DNA from: a virus
Reading direction: 5' to 3' (one strand)
DNA length: 38,053 nt
Virus record (IMG/VR): IMGVR_UViG_3300025118_000055
Coordinates: 1 to 38,053 of that record
Below, in pieces: positions 23,828 through 33,043 of this stretch (positions within the stretch are counted from its first letter, which is position 1; each line of letters opens with the position of its first letter). The notes below the pieces were generated by a model. That model worked only from the letters and a program-made list of their open reading frames with translations. It ran no database searches and was not told the DNA's origin. A program made the position numbers and the translations under genes.

Positions 23828-25629
23828 TATCGGATTGACCCTTCAATATCAATGTTGGGGAATTTAAGTTCAAAAATCACATTCGGCTCTGCCAAGATAT
23901 AGCGACCATCGGCGCTCAGGTTCTTATTAAAGTCATAACTCACTCTAGCATACATCGCGCCCGTTCGACCGGTGATGCCAACATCATAAACGTCAACCAC
24001 GCCGTCGACGCGGCTCAAGACCTTATAAAATTCAGCTACTGTGATAGACTCTCCTACGTCGTATTGATTCCGGAACAAAAATTCTCTCAATGCAGCTGTT
24101 GCTTTATTTAAGACGGTATACCTGTTAGCACTTAAATCAATCGCCAAAGAAAATACTATCCCAAAGTTAACGATCGCGGCGTCAAGAATGTCAACCGTAT
24201 CGTTTATCATTTTATATTGTAGGATCCAGTTTCTTAAGTTATTTTTTATTGTTACGTTCGCCGCAGTTAATTTGCCACTAGCATTCTGTGAAACCACATA
24301 AATGTTGAGATTTCTTTTAAGCTCATCGAAATCGCGGAGGACCGCGGCACGTTTGATAGCACCGAACTTGTCGGGCATCGCATAACAAATAGTTTGATAA
24401 TCCTGCGCAGTCACAGCACGGTTCTGTGTGGCGAAGTAGCCCTGGACACGTTGCTTGATTTCATCAGAGGTTGGCAGCGAAATATCTCCTACGAAAGGTT
24501 CATCGTTTGAAACTTCCAACGACCCAATCACAGCATTCCTTTTAGATTGTAATAGGGCGCCCTGATTGGTGAACCGGAAGATCGGGCGGTTAACTGTAAT
24601 AATTGTGCCGACTGCTGCGTTAACATCTTGAGTGGTGTTGGATCGATAACCAATACGTAGCGTGGTGTTTGCGGGCGCAATACCGAATTTATCGGTGCTT
24701 ATAAGTTTTGTGGGGTCGAAATTCATATCATTAATATAATTTCTGCCTGGCAGTTGTAGAACCAAGTTAGATGGATCGACGACCGACTCTGAGAGTAATT
24801 CTGAATCTGAGCCGTATCCGAACTGAATGAACGCTTTGCCGGCGACACGCTCAAGAATAAACCTTCTTGCGACGGGGACCGCTTTCAGCAGATTCTTTAC
24901 TGTGTTGCTAGTGCTACTGTTTGAGTTGGGAATAGCTTTATAGATGATATTTTGAGATAAGTTGTCAACCTCATAATACACGTGACCTTCACTATCGGTA
25001 ACCGAGAGTACTTCAGCGACGTTGGATGTTTCCAAATTCACCTTTAGGAAGCGCTGGAAGTTGCCGACCGTTACTTCTTGGAAACTAGTGCGGCCCGAGA
25101 CTGCTCTCCCCTGCGAACGAATAATATAGCTTGTTGGCGCACCGGTTGAGGAATTAACCTTTCCCGGGACGACTTGATTTGAAGTTTCAGCGAAGTTGAT
25201 GTCTTCTACTAGGGTATACTGGCCGCCGCCGATAGAAGAGAATGTAGATCCCATTGTGAGGCGAGGTGCGTAATCAAGATCCGGGCCCAGATTAACTGCA
25301 TCAGAAGGAACTTCTAAGTAAAAGGTGAGCACCCCATGGGAGCTAGGTGCTGTATTGAGTTTGAATCCCATTTGGCGAGCGAGGCGAACAACATTATTGT
25401 ATTCGATAGCCGTATCTAGGAAGCTCTCATTTGCCTGATAGTCTAGGTAGAACGACAGTATATCTCCGACGTATGCTACTGTGTCTAGCATTAAGGAGCC
25501 AAATGAGGCCTCGTTAAAATCTTTGTATGTATCAGGGTAGTAACGCTTAGCGTAGTTCTCCAGGTCGCGACGAATTGATTCAAAATCGCGGCTAGTATAA
25601 TCAATTGGTTGTAGTTTTTTATTACTCAT
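23827..25629 (-). CDS. 6: Baseplate wedge protein gp6-like (baseplate J family)
   Basis: This 600-residue protein is close in size to T4 gp6 (about 660). The N-terminus has the conserved pattern IDYTSRDFESIRRDLENYAK, then FNEASFGSLMLDTVAYVGDI and LSFYLDYQANESFLDTA (residues about 9-74), typical of gp6/baseplate-J proteins. A second signature at about residues 390-430, RVQGYFATQNRAVTAQDYQT followed by AIKRAAVLRD, matches the central J-family region. T4 gp6 dimers form the inner ring that holds the wedges together around the hub. The start has GAGG 8 bases upstream and lies 17 bp after the gp25-like stop; the gp25-gp6 order is the same as in many myophages. The stop overlaps the next gene as TAATG. 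The frame is intact with no signs of decay. Confidence 0.9.
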   Translation of the reverse strand: MSNKKLQPIDYTSRDFESIRRDLENYAKRYYPDTYKDFNEASFGSLMLDTVAYVGDILSFYLDYQANESFLDTAIEYNNVVRLARQMGFKLNTAPSSHGVLTFYLEVPSDAVNLGPDLDYAPRLTMGSTFSSIGGGQYTLVEDINFAETSNQVVPGKVNSSTGAPTSYIIRSQGRAVSGRTSFQEVTVGNFQRFLKVNLETSNVAEVLSVTDSEGHVYYEVDNLSQNIIYKAIPNSNSSTSNTVKNLLKAVPVARRFILERVAGKAFIQFGYGSDSELLSESVVDPSNLVLQLPGRNYINDMNFDPTKLISTDKFGIAPANTTLRIGYRSNTTQDVNAAVGTIITVNRPIFRFTNQGALLQSKRNAVIGSLEVSNDEPFVGDISLPTSDEIKQRVQGYFATQNRAVTAQDYQTICYAMPDKFGAIKRAAVLRDFDELKRNLNIYVVSQNASGKLTAANVTIKNNLRNWILQYKMINDTVDILDAAIVNFGIVFSLAIDLSANRYTVLNKATAALREFLFRNQYDVGESITVAEFYKVLSRVDGVVDVYDVGITGRTGAMYARVSYDFNKNLSADGRYILAEPNVIFELKFPNIDIEGSIR

Positions 25630-25646
25630 GGGGGCGCCTCATTATA

Positions 25647-26042
25647 CTAATTAGACTCCACATTGATCTGTAGGTTAGATAAAAGTTGTAAAGGTGTAAT
25701 TGTAAAGATGATATTCACAGACAAGTTATGAGGATATAGATCCGGATTGTCTTCCGGGATGGCATATTGGATATCATTTATCTCAATATATGGCAGATAT
25801 AGCCCGGTTTGCTCTAGTATCCTTTCTGTAATCTTATCATAGGTATCAGAGGTATTCTGTTCAAAAAGATATCTCCTTAGGCCGATGCCGAAGTCGGGAT
25901 CCATTATCCTCTCGCCCGGGATCGTGAGTACCAGCATCTTCAAATTTTGCTTTGCTAGTTCAAAGAAGTTCGTGTTAAGGTTATATGCCCCGAAAATCTC
26001 GCTTGTGACAAGAGGCAGTGCAACTGATAGTCCAGAACTCAT
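25647..26042 (-). CDS. 25: Baseplate wedge protein gp25-like
   Basis: This 131-residue protein is essentially the same length as T4 gp25 (132). The family signature is clear: LTIPGERIMDPDFGIGLRRY followed by LFEQ at residues about 39-63, then a helix with DKITERILEQT and the strand pair YIEINDIQYAI and LSVNIIFTITPL. In contractile tails gp25-type proteins sit in the wedge core with gp6 and gp7 and link it to the sheath. A GGGGAG ribosome site lies 9 bases before the ATG. It is flanked by the 605-residue gene (20-bp gap) and the gp6-like gene (17-bp gap), a classic arrangement that supports the call. Confidence 0.93.
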   Translation of the reverse strand: MSSGLSVALPLVTSEIFGAYNLNTNFFELAKQNLKMLVLTIPGERIMDPDFGIGLRRYLFEQNTSDTYDKITERILEQTGLYLPYIEINDIQYAIPEDNPDLYPHNLSVNIIFTITPLQLLSNLQINVESN

Positions 26043-26051
26043 TTTTTATTT

Positions 26052-26057
26052 CTCCCC
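26052..26057 (-). promoter_or_regulatory. Ribosome binding site for the gp25-like gene
   Basis: The minus strand reads GGGGAG 9 bases before the ATG at 26042, inside the 20-bp gap after the 605-residue gene. It is a strong match and fixes the gp25 start. Confidence 0.7.
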
Positions 26058-26062
26058 AATCC

Positions 26063-27880
26063 TTACGGTACTTCACCCGGTTCACAGAGGTCCTCAGTAG
26101 CCTCCACAGTGACAGATGCCTCTTCCGGGTCGAGACATACTTCTGGGTCCGGAGGCTGTAGAGCGTCCACTACTTCGTCCTCGCCAAACTTAATTAGTCC
26201 TAATAGTAAATAAATTAGTCCTAAAGGCGTTGGGGGCATCATTAATAAGCCGGAAATCTTTCCAGTGAAATTGATGCCGTCTCTTTCGATGTCTGGAAAG
26301 AAGTTTGGGGGGAGAGTTGGCATCAGCGGATTGCCATCGTCGTCTAGTGGTCGAGGTACATCGGCGAGGCTCTCCATAAGAACCTGAAGTATGCACAAAA
26401 TAAATTTAAGGAGATCGTCGCCGTTAATTCCCTGGAGTTCAACTTCTTCGACGTCGATCTGTTGTATTGCAGCTTGGGCCTCTTTGCGCGCCACATTGAT
26501 GCCTTCCGCTGGAACATTCAGTACTTCCGCCAATTCATCGAAAGCGTAGCCTGTGACATTCTTGATGATTTTCGTAAGCCCAACGTGTGGATCGATAAGC
26601 TCACAGAGACCCTTGAGGATATTAATGGGCGTCATGATAAGCATCTTTAATATGAAGTCTCTGGCTGAGGCGCTGTGTTTATCAAGCTGATCGTCGACGG
26701 TACCTGCGAGCGACGGAGGCAGACGGCGTAGATCTGGTTTGTTCTTATAATTATCGTCGTTTCTAATGGTCGAGATCAGTATTTCTAAAGCAAGAGCGTT
26801 CGAGGCATAAAAAGATTCATTAATATTCTGGAAGTATTTCCCGGTTAGGAAGAAGTTCTGCATAATCGGAACAAATGTAATAATTTCTTTACTGAATGTT
26901 GTTGAGAAGTACTTCTGGTATTCTGGCTTGTCTGTGAGGACGTCTAATTCTTCGGGGCTGAGGGGTTCCCGAACAAACCCCGCCGAGTCGGCGCCTTCCA
27001 TTGCCGCTTCGAGTGCCAAGCGGTGCAGTTCCCGCTGGATAGCCAGCTCTTCTTGGATTAGAATTTCTTCTCTCAGAAGCTCAAGGCCCAGACGGACGTT
27101 CCGCATCAGTGATCTAGCGAGGGGTCGGTCGATGGCGAGAATGTTCTTGTGGGAACGTGTTACTACTATTTTGTGGCCGCTCTTCCGATCCCAAAAGAGC
27201 GCGTTGTGAAGCGCTACAAACCGTAGCATTATTATATAAGGCGTGAACGTTATATGCCGAGTGAGTGCATCCTTCTTAAATATGAATAAATCTGGTGTGT
27301 TTTGTCCATTATACTTGTACTTAGGCAGCTCGGGGCTGGCGGGTCGTTTCCCGGTCATGAAGACATCTTTGGCAGCGTCATCGGAGCCAAGGACAGTCTC
27401 TGGTCGAATTCTTGAGTCGGCGCCTTCGAAAATATCGTGGCCCATATTTTTCGCGAGTTGGAGGAGTCCATTCATCTCTTGGAGTATGTACCACCAGTCC
27501 GCGCGCTGGGCGCCGGTGGCGACGATGCTAGGCCGTGGGCCCAGGTCGCCGGCGATATCGGCCTGTGAGTCGGGCCCGTCGGGGTCGTGCATCCCCTGTG
27601 CAGGAAAGCCGCCGGCGTAGAGGTCAGAGTAAAAGGTGCCGACCTCATTGTCGTCCACGTATTCGACGTCGGCTGAGGGGTAGAAGTCGAGCCGGATGCT
27701 CTGGAGCTTAGCAATATACAGGTTAAATGCTTTGGCCGACCCGGTATCCCGGTCTGTTCCCCAGGTCTCATCGAAACTGAGGGCCTGTTCGTCACCCGCG
27801 TCGCGTGCAGCTTGCTCCCATCGAGGAAGGTTCCACAAGGGCAAAAAGCTATAGTTAAATTCTTCTGTGTCGTGAGGCAT
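26063..27880 (-). CDS. Virion protein, likely baseplate hub-associated (605 aa)
   Basis: I do not recognise the family. The N-terminal half is mixed and aromatic (EEFNYSFLPLWNLPRWEQAA). The centre has long helices with charged faces (LGLELLREEILIQEELAIQR and following; VIATAFV-type strands are absent) and a KMLIMTPINILKGLCELIDP stretch. Near the C-terminus a hydrophobic segment, LLMMPPTPLGLIYLLLGLIK, could be a membrane-interacting or buried helix; the acidic tail carries two cysteines (PEVCLDPEEA and EDLCEPGE). It is encoded between the 1710-residue virion gene and the gp25-like gene, with 19- and 20-bp gaps. The context suggests a hub or wedge-core protein. The hydrophobic, proline-flanked C-terminal segment is unusual for a soluble virion protein. 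Functional confidence is low; gene reality is high. Confidence 0.68.
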   Translation of the reverse strand: MPHDTEEFNYSFLPLWNLPRWEQAARDAGDEQALSFDETWGTDRDTGSAKAFNLYIAKLQSIRLDFYPSADVEYVDDNEVGTFYSDLYAGGFPAQGMHDPDGPDSQADIAGDLGPRPSIVATGAQRADWWYILQEMNGLLQLAKNMGHDIFEGADSRIRPETVLGSDDAAKDVFMTGKRPASPELPKYKYNGQNTPDLFIFKKDALTRHITFTPYIIMLRFVALHNALFWDRKSGHKIVVTRSHKNILAIDRPLARSLMRNVRLGLELLREEILIQEELAIQRELHRLALEAAMEGADSAGFVREPLSPEELDVLTDKPEYQKYFSTTFSKEIITFVPIMQNFFLTGKYFQNINESFYASNALALEILISTIRNDDNYKNKPDLRRLPPSLAGTVDDQLDKHSASARDFILKMLIMTPINILKGLCELIDPHVGLTKIIKNVTGYAFDELAEVLNVPAEGINVARKEAQAAIQQIDVEEVELQGINGDDLLKFILCILQVLMESLADVPRPLDDDGNPLMPTLPPNFFPDIERDGINFTGKISGLLMMPPTPLGLIYLLLGLIKFGEDEVVDALQPPDPEVCLDPEEASVTVEATEDLCEPGEVP

Positions 27881-27899
27881 ATTCTATCTCTCTGTTCTC

Positions 27900-30800
27900 T
27901 TATAGCCCACCGAATGGGGCTTCTTGCGTATCTGTCGGGATTATGCCGGCCCGTACTTTTTCCAGCATAGTCTGTTCTGTTCCTCCGGAGCCAAATGATG
28001 GCAGCATACCACTAAATTCAAAGATGTTAACGACATCCGGGTCAACTCCGTCTCCGCCGCCATAATAATACCACATTTTGATCGTGGCTCTTTTCACTTT
28101 TTTGGTCAATTGATAATATTTACGAGTTAAGAATACTCTTGGAGTATCATCTGTTCCATAATACTCTTGTATCTTCTGCACTAGCACACCGGGATATTCA
28201 TTGGTAACCGTGAATGTTGGGATGCTGGCCAGAAATGCTTGATCTAAAGAAACCGGATTATTACCGGGGACCGACATCCGGATCGCTTTAGCAACCGACT
28301 CGCGACCCAAATATAAACGTTCAGAGATCAAATAGTCAATTATTTCATCAAATCCCACAAAGGCGCCAGAGTCTGTTACAGAAAAAGTTACTCCCGTCGG
28401 AAAAGCTATCGTACCATTAGAATATTTGATACCCCCTTGTGCCACGTTACTCTCTCGATTAATTTTTATATTAAAATAACTAACCAAGTCGCGGCGGACT
28501 GTCGACTCATCCATATTTTCACTATTTCTTAGGAATGTAAGGAGTGATGTCGTTATCTGCTTGCGTAAGAACTTGAATATAAATCCACTTTGATTCATGG
28601 CGTCGGCTTCGCCGTCGGTCAGAAGACTATCAAGCTTAAAGGCAGTCATCACAAAAATATTCTTGATAAAAATTTGTGCGATCTGCATCTGAATCAGTTC
28701 AAGGTGCATGCCATACTTGATAACATTACGAATAATAGTCCGGCTGGGGATCTCGGGCCTATCGTTACACATCGCCTCTACATACTCGTCCTTCAGTTGT
28801 TTCATAATACCTTGGACATCCAGCAGATCGGCGACCTCAGATGGTGGACAATTTTCATTAAGATGGAAAAGTGTCAATGATTGCAAAGTGGCGGCATCAA
28901 AGACACCATTTGTAATCACATAGTTAAACATGTTGTCAACTAAAATTCCATATACAGTGGGGAAGTGTTTTGATTCTATGAGTGCTTTTGTTTCAGGTGT
29001 GAGGGCACCGTCAACGGATAAAGTCGACGACGAAAATGAATCTACAAACGGTTGAATATAGGTGTTTTGAATATTGTTCGCGGCTGTTTCAAATTCCTGT
29101 TCGAGCATGCTCTCGGTTATCTCTTCCATCAGTTGTTGTTGAGGGATATAGTCGCCGCTCGATTCGAATTCGACAAAAATGTTGGGATTGTTTGGAGACT
29201 CGCGCGGGTATTGTATTTTTAGGTAACTGCCGTGTGACTGTAGGTTTGCCGTTGTTGCTTTTAGAATGGCGTCAGGGATAAGGATCCGCGCGGTGAGGAG
29301 ATCATTATAGGCGTCGTCGAAGCTGAGAGAGAGGAGCGAGTCGAGCTGTTCTTGCTCGGTGGCCACTAGTCTAACATTTTTCTCTGCCTCATAATAATCA
29401 ATCAAAGCCGCAAAGTGATCGGTCATATCCCTGTTCATATAGCTTTGAATAGCCGAGAGCATGGTTGGGGTTAATTCGCTAAGGGGGACCAACTTAAGGA
29501 CACTGGCAGAATATCTAATCTGATTGTATATAATAGGATACTCTTCTTGGAATGTCGGCGGGTAGTCCGGAGTCGGCGAAGACGTTGGGTCCGCTTGCCA
29601 CGCGGCTCGGGCTTCTGCTCCTATTAGTGGCCACGGAGTTGATAAGTCTGCCATAGACTCAGGATCAGAGGGGGGAGCTATGCTTAATGTTAGATAATAG
29701 AGTATTCTTCCTATTACCCGATCATCACTCCAGTGGATCTCTGGGATGTTGATAGGACCTCCGACTTCCGACATCGCGAGGGCCGGGGTACCGGCTGCCC
29801 AGTCGGTCGTGTTGTCGGTACTCGGTTCTGCGGCTGCGACGGGAATGGAAGTTTCCAGCAACGGCGAATTAGGATGAACGTGATCGCCGGGGTATGATGT
29901 ATCGCCATAAGCATTGTGTTCGTCAACATAGCCCGGGTCGCCGGGGGTAAGCCCATTGTCGGGGTTAGCATTTGGATGAACCGTCTCCTCGGTGGAGGAG
30001 CCGACAGGATGAGCGTGGGTGGTGCTAGGGGCGTTCGGTATCGATGGGGCCGTCGGGAAGTCGGGTGCCTCGGTCGCTCCGGGGGCGCTAAAAAGGAATG
30101 GAGTCGCAGTCGGAAAGTTAAAGTTGATCTCAATCGGCTTATAGCTTCCGTCTGTAATCGGTATCTGTGTAAGCGTGGAAGGGGGGATTATGCCCGAGAA
30201 CTCCTGAGCATCATTTATTACTGTCGATGAGAAGTTCCACGGGATTGTGAGGCTTCCGGGAACATATCCTAGGCGATCTAATTCAATATAATTGATGAAC
30301 TCGCGATAAAACTGCAGATTAAAGCGATAGGACGGGAACACGGGCATTCCGGGATTGGCGGGGTCACCGGATGGTGTGCTGAGGCCCATCAATTGAGCTT
30401 TTATATTATCGATAGCTGATATAAAACCTGGGTCTTGCATCGTGTCAGACACCATCGAGGTGATATCCCCGCCTATTCCGGCGATCTCAGCAGGGTCGAA
30501 CCCAAGGATCTGTGATACATCAACATCACAGCTTTCAAGATCAAAGCTGGCAACAGCATCGAGCGCCTCGATGATTTTAGCCACGAAAGCTGGATCGAGT
30601 TTCGGTGGCCAACCGTTATCTTCGTAATTGTTGCCTAGGGCTCTTAAGGCATCCAAGATGGAACCATCACTATCTGTCGTAAATTTCTGCTCCAACATTA
30701 ATGTTTTAACAGCTTCGGCAGAATTTACAAATTGTGTCTCTATCAGTTGTGTCAATGTGTTGAATAGCTCTGGGACTGTGATTGTAATCGTGGGATCATT

Positions 30801-33032
30801 GATGAAATTTTCTTTATCCGGACAATCAAAGTTAAGGACAGGCATCTTAAGTTCAATCCCGTTCTCCATGAGATCCAACAACTCTTCCATCTCGACAGTC
30901 GGAGCGTTACCCGGAGTAAGACATATCTCAATATTGTCTTGGTTGGCAAAATATACTTCATTCGCGATCGCGTTGCACAGGTCTGTCACATCGACCATCA
31001 TCGACATTTCATTAAAGAACGCCAGAATCGTTGAGTAGGTGATAACCTTATTCTGAAAGTGTTGGTTTGGATATTCCTTGTTGAACTCCATTATCTTATC
31101 GAGAGTGTCTGGGCCGATGGCGGCTCGATTAGTGAAGAGCTGACATATCTCCATAGAACTTAGGATTCCGGAGACGGCCGTGAGATAGGCCTGAAGCTCT
31201 TCAGCAGTGAGTGCCCGTTGGCCTGCGAGCTGATCTAATGCTGAGCCGGCTCCAAGAAGGTCCGGTGTCTGCAGATCCGGCGCAATAAGGTCGGCAATAT
31301 CAGTCGCCCCATAATCGGTAGCCCTTGGGTTATTAAGGGGACAATTATATTTGAGGAGATCTGCTAGCTTCTTAATAATATCTAAAACGGATTGCTGGAG
31401 GGAGTCGATTACCGTATCCAGAACTTGTTTCCAGATATCTCCACTGATTGTAAACATCTTAAAGTCGTCTGGGTTAATGTATGGTTTTCGGATGTCGCCG
31501 CCCGGGCGTGTAAGCGGCGGAGGCAGATACAAAGAGGCCTGGGCTTTTGTTAGGCTAGCCTGCACGGCCTTTCCTATGCGGCCCAACTCAACGTTCAGCC
31601 CCATTGTCAAACAGATTACAGCTTCTTTCGCGATCTCCTTGATCCCGAACATTTTGAAGATGTTGCTAACAATGGGATTTTTCTCTATGAATCCCATGGG
31701 GCCAGTTTCCAGAACGTTGTTTATTATTTTTACCGTGTCGATCGCATTCCCTAGATTCTTTTTGGCCTCGTCAACCGATACTTTTTTAAATACCTCGGGG
31801 TTGTCTGCTATTTTAAGTTTGAGAGCTTGGAGTTGTTTGGACGAAAATGCTGTTTTAAACCCCTTCTCTAGGTCATCGGTATTTTCAATGTCAATGTTCA
31901 TCATCTGCTTTGCAGCATTAATGAATGCATTGCCAGGTTCACCGGGAGGAGAGAGGGCACTGCTTGGATCGAATACAGTGCCGGCAACGCCGAAATTAGT
32001 GGCCGGGAGGCCGAGGACACCCTGAACCTCTGGGTTTCTCATAAATTCCATAAAACCTGAGGTGGCGGAGCCGGCTGACTGCTGACCTGGGGCTGAGATG
32101 GCATCTAAAATAGTCTGATAGTTTTTTAGAGTTATGAGGGTGAGAGGATCTCTGACTGTATTATTAAACTTAATGTTTGACATATACCCAATTCTCATTG
32201 GGCGCGATGCTATAGATTCTTCAACAAGAAGATAATCAATACGAGATATGGCGATTTGTTTGCCACCGGGGACTCCGGGTGCCTCCATCGAGCCAAAGTA
32301 TACTGTCATTGTGTCAGCTTGGCTAAACTTATAGGTTGGTGTGGTGGCCTTCAGTTGTTTTGTCAATAGAGTCACAGCCAGACTGATTGCTGATTGCGTT
32401 GTGGCGGCCAGCATGGACATGTCTGGTGTTAATGATAGTTGCCCTTCCATCCCTCGCATCTGTGTATTGAAGGCCTTCAGGCCGTCGTTGAGAGTACTGT
32501 TGGTTTTGCCGATTGTCCCGATCGCAAATGTAGAGGATGCATCCGTACCCGAGATCTTTTGATGAGTATTAAAGAAAGCAAGACTCTCCTCATAAGAAGG
32601 AAGACAGTGAGCGCTCTTGATCCCTTCTCTCTTTTTGTCGACATCATAGACTAGGGCCACCACAATTGACAGCTTAGCTGGATTTGGTAGCGGATCGACT
32701 CGGCCAATGACAATCTTGCCTTTAATATCACTCTTAAGGTCGCCAGCGACTTCAGCATTAGAATTTATAATAAGAGAAAAGGCGGTCGAGTCATATAAGA
32801 ACGCATAAAACTCAGGGAAATAGTGAGTAATAAAGCGATTGGTCGCAACATTTTTAATATAGCTCTTGTCGGTTGTTGTGAAATCGCCTGGTCGTGTGAC
32901 TCCCGCTGCCCGGCTGTCGAATCTCTCTTTTTTGATTTTAAGCTTAATAAAGTGCTCACCCCGCTGCGCATCATAGAAGGGAATATTGTACTGTTTGCCA
33001 GGATATTTTTTTGTTGTGGATTCGTCGACCAT
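27900..33032 (-). CDS. Very large virion structural protein with His-x-His motifs (1710 aa)
   Basis: This 1710-residue protein has no signal peptide. The N-terminal 130 residues mix charged and beta segments (GEHFIKLKIKKERFDSRAAG, GKIVIGRVDPLPNPAKLSIV). Residues about 370-620 are helical and include a GGDIRKPYINPDDFKMFTIS stretch and an amphipathic helix, QQSVLDIIKKLADLLK. Residues about 970-1085 are Pro/Thr/Ser-rich with two HxHP motifs, HAHP (His1006, His1008) and HVHP (His1051, His1053), and other histidines between. The last 600 residues are mainly helical, ending TQEAPFGGL. The gene lies between the 330- and 605-residue genes. HxH pairs bind iron in the T4 gp37 fibre tip and in some phage spikes, so metal binding is plausible but unproven. 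A hub or central tail role is inferred from its neighbours; it is not obviously a tape measure, being too mixed in structure. Confidence 0.72.
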   Translation of the reverse strand: MVDESTTKKYPGKQYNIPFYDAQRGEHFIKLKIKKERFDSRAAGVTRPGDFTTTDKSYIKNVATNRFITHYFPEFYAFLYDSTAFSLIINSNAEVAGDLKSDIKGKIVIGRVDPLPNPAKLSIVVALVYDVDKKREGIKSAHCLPSYEESLAFFNTHQKISGTDASSTFAIGTIGKTNSTLNDGLKAFNTQMRGMEGQLSLTPDMSMLAATTQSAISLAVTLLTKQLKATTPTYKFSQADTMTVYFGSMEAPGVPGGKQIAISRIDYLLVEESIASRPMRIGYMSNIKFNNTVRDPLTLITLKNYQTILDAISAPGQQSAGSATSGFMEFMRNPEVQGVLGLPATNFGVAGTVFDPSSALSPPGEPGNAFINAAKQMMNIDIENTDDLEKGFKTAFSSKQLQALKLKIADNPEVFKKVSVDEAKKNLGNAIDTVKIINNVLETGPMGFIEKNPIVSNIFKMFGIKEIAKEAVICLTMGLNVELGRIGKAVQASLTKAQASLYLPPPLTRPGGDIRKPYINPDDFKMFTISGDIWKQVLDTVIDSLQQSVLDIIKKLADLLKYNCPLNNPRATDYGATDIADLIAPDLQTPDLLGAGSALDQLAGQRALTAEELQAYLTAVSGILSSMEICQLFTNRAAIGPDTLDKIMEFNKEYPNQHFQNKVITYSTILAFFNEMSMMVDVTDLCNAIANEVYFANQDNIEICLTPGNAPTVEMEELLDLMENGIELKMPVLNFDCPDKENFINDPTITITVPELFNTLTQLIETQFVNSAEAVKTLMLEQKFTTDSDGSILDALRALGNNYEDNGWPPKLDPAFVAKIIEALDAVASFDLESCDVDVSQILGFDPAEIAGIGGDITSMVSDTMQDPGFISAIDNIKAQLMGLSTPSGDPANPGMPVFPSYRFNLQFYREFINYIELDRLGYVPGSLTIPWNFSSTVINDAQEFSGIIPPSTLTQIPITDGSYKPIEINFNFPTATPFLFSAPGATEAPDFPTAPSIPNAPSTTHAHPVGSSTEETVHPNANPDNGLTPGDPGYVDEHNAYGDTSYPGDHVHPNSPLLETSIPVAAAEPSTDNTTDWAAGTPALAMSEVGGPINIPEIHWSDDRVIGRILYYLTLSIAPPSDPESMADLSTPWPLIGAEARAAWQADPTSSPTPDYPPTFQEEYPIIYNQIRYSASVLKLVPLSELTPTMLSAIQSYMNRDMTDHFAALIDYYEAEKNVRLVATEQEQLDSLLSLSFDDAYNDLLTARILIPDAILKATTANLQSHGSYLKIQYPRESPNNPNIFVEFESSGDYIPQQQLMEEITESMLEQEFETAANNIQNTYIQPFVDSFSSSTLSVDGALTPETKALIESKHFPTVYGILVDNMFNYVITNGVFDAATLQSLTLFHLNENCPPSEVADLLDVQGIMKQLKDEYVEAMCNDRPEIPSRTIIRNVIKYGMHLELIQMQIAQIFIKNIFVMTAFKLDSLLTDGEADAMNQSGFIFKFLRKQITTSLLTFLRNSENMDESTVRRDLVSYFNIKINRESNVAQGGIKYSNGTIAFPTGVTFSVTDSGAFVGFDEIIDYLISERLYLGRESVAKAIRMSVPGNNPVSLDQAFLASIPTFTVTNEYPGVLVQKIQEYYGTDDTPRVFLTRKYYQLTKKVKRATIKMWYYYGGGDGVDPDVVNIFEFSGMLPSFGSGGTEQTMLEKVRAGIIPTDTQEAPFGGL

Positions 33033-33043
33033 AATAGATTTGC

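Noticed and set aside
31351-32025. Plus-strand open frame of 224 codons opposite the 1710-residue gene
   Set aside because: It is fully antisense to a well-supported gene, has no recognisable domain or good ribosome site, and is one of many such antisense frames in this window caused by the coding strand's codon use.
27900-33032. The 1710-residue protein as a tape measure protein
   Set aside because: Tape measures are mostly long helices with few prolines; this protein is mixed, with Pro/Thr-rich and beta segments, and sits away from any sheath or tube gene.
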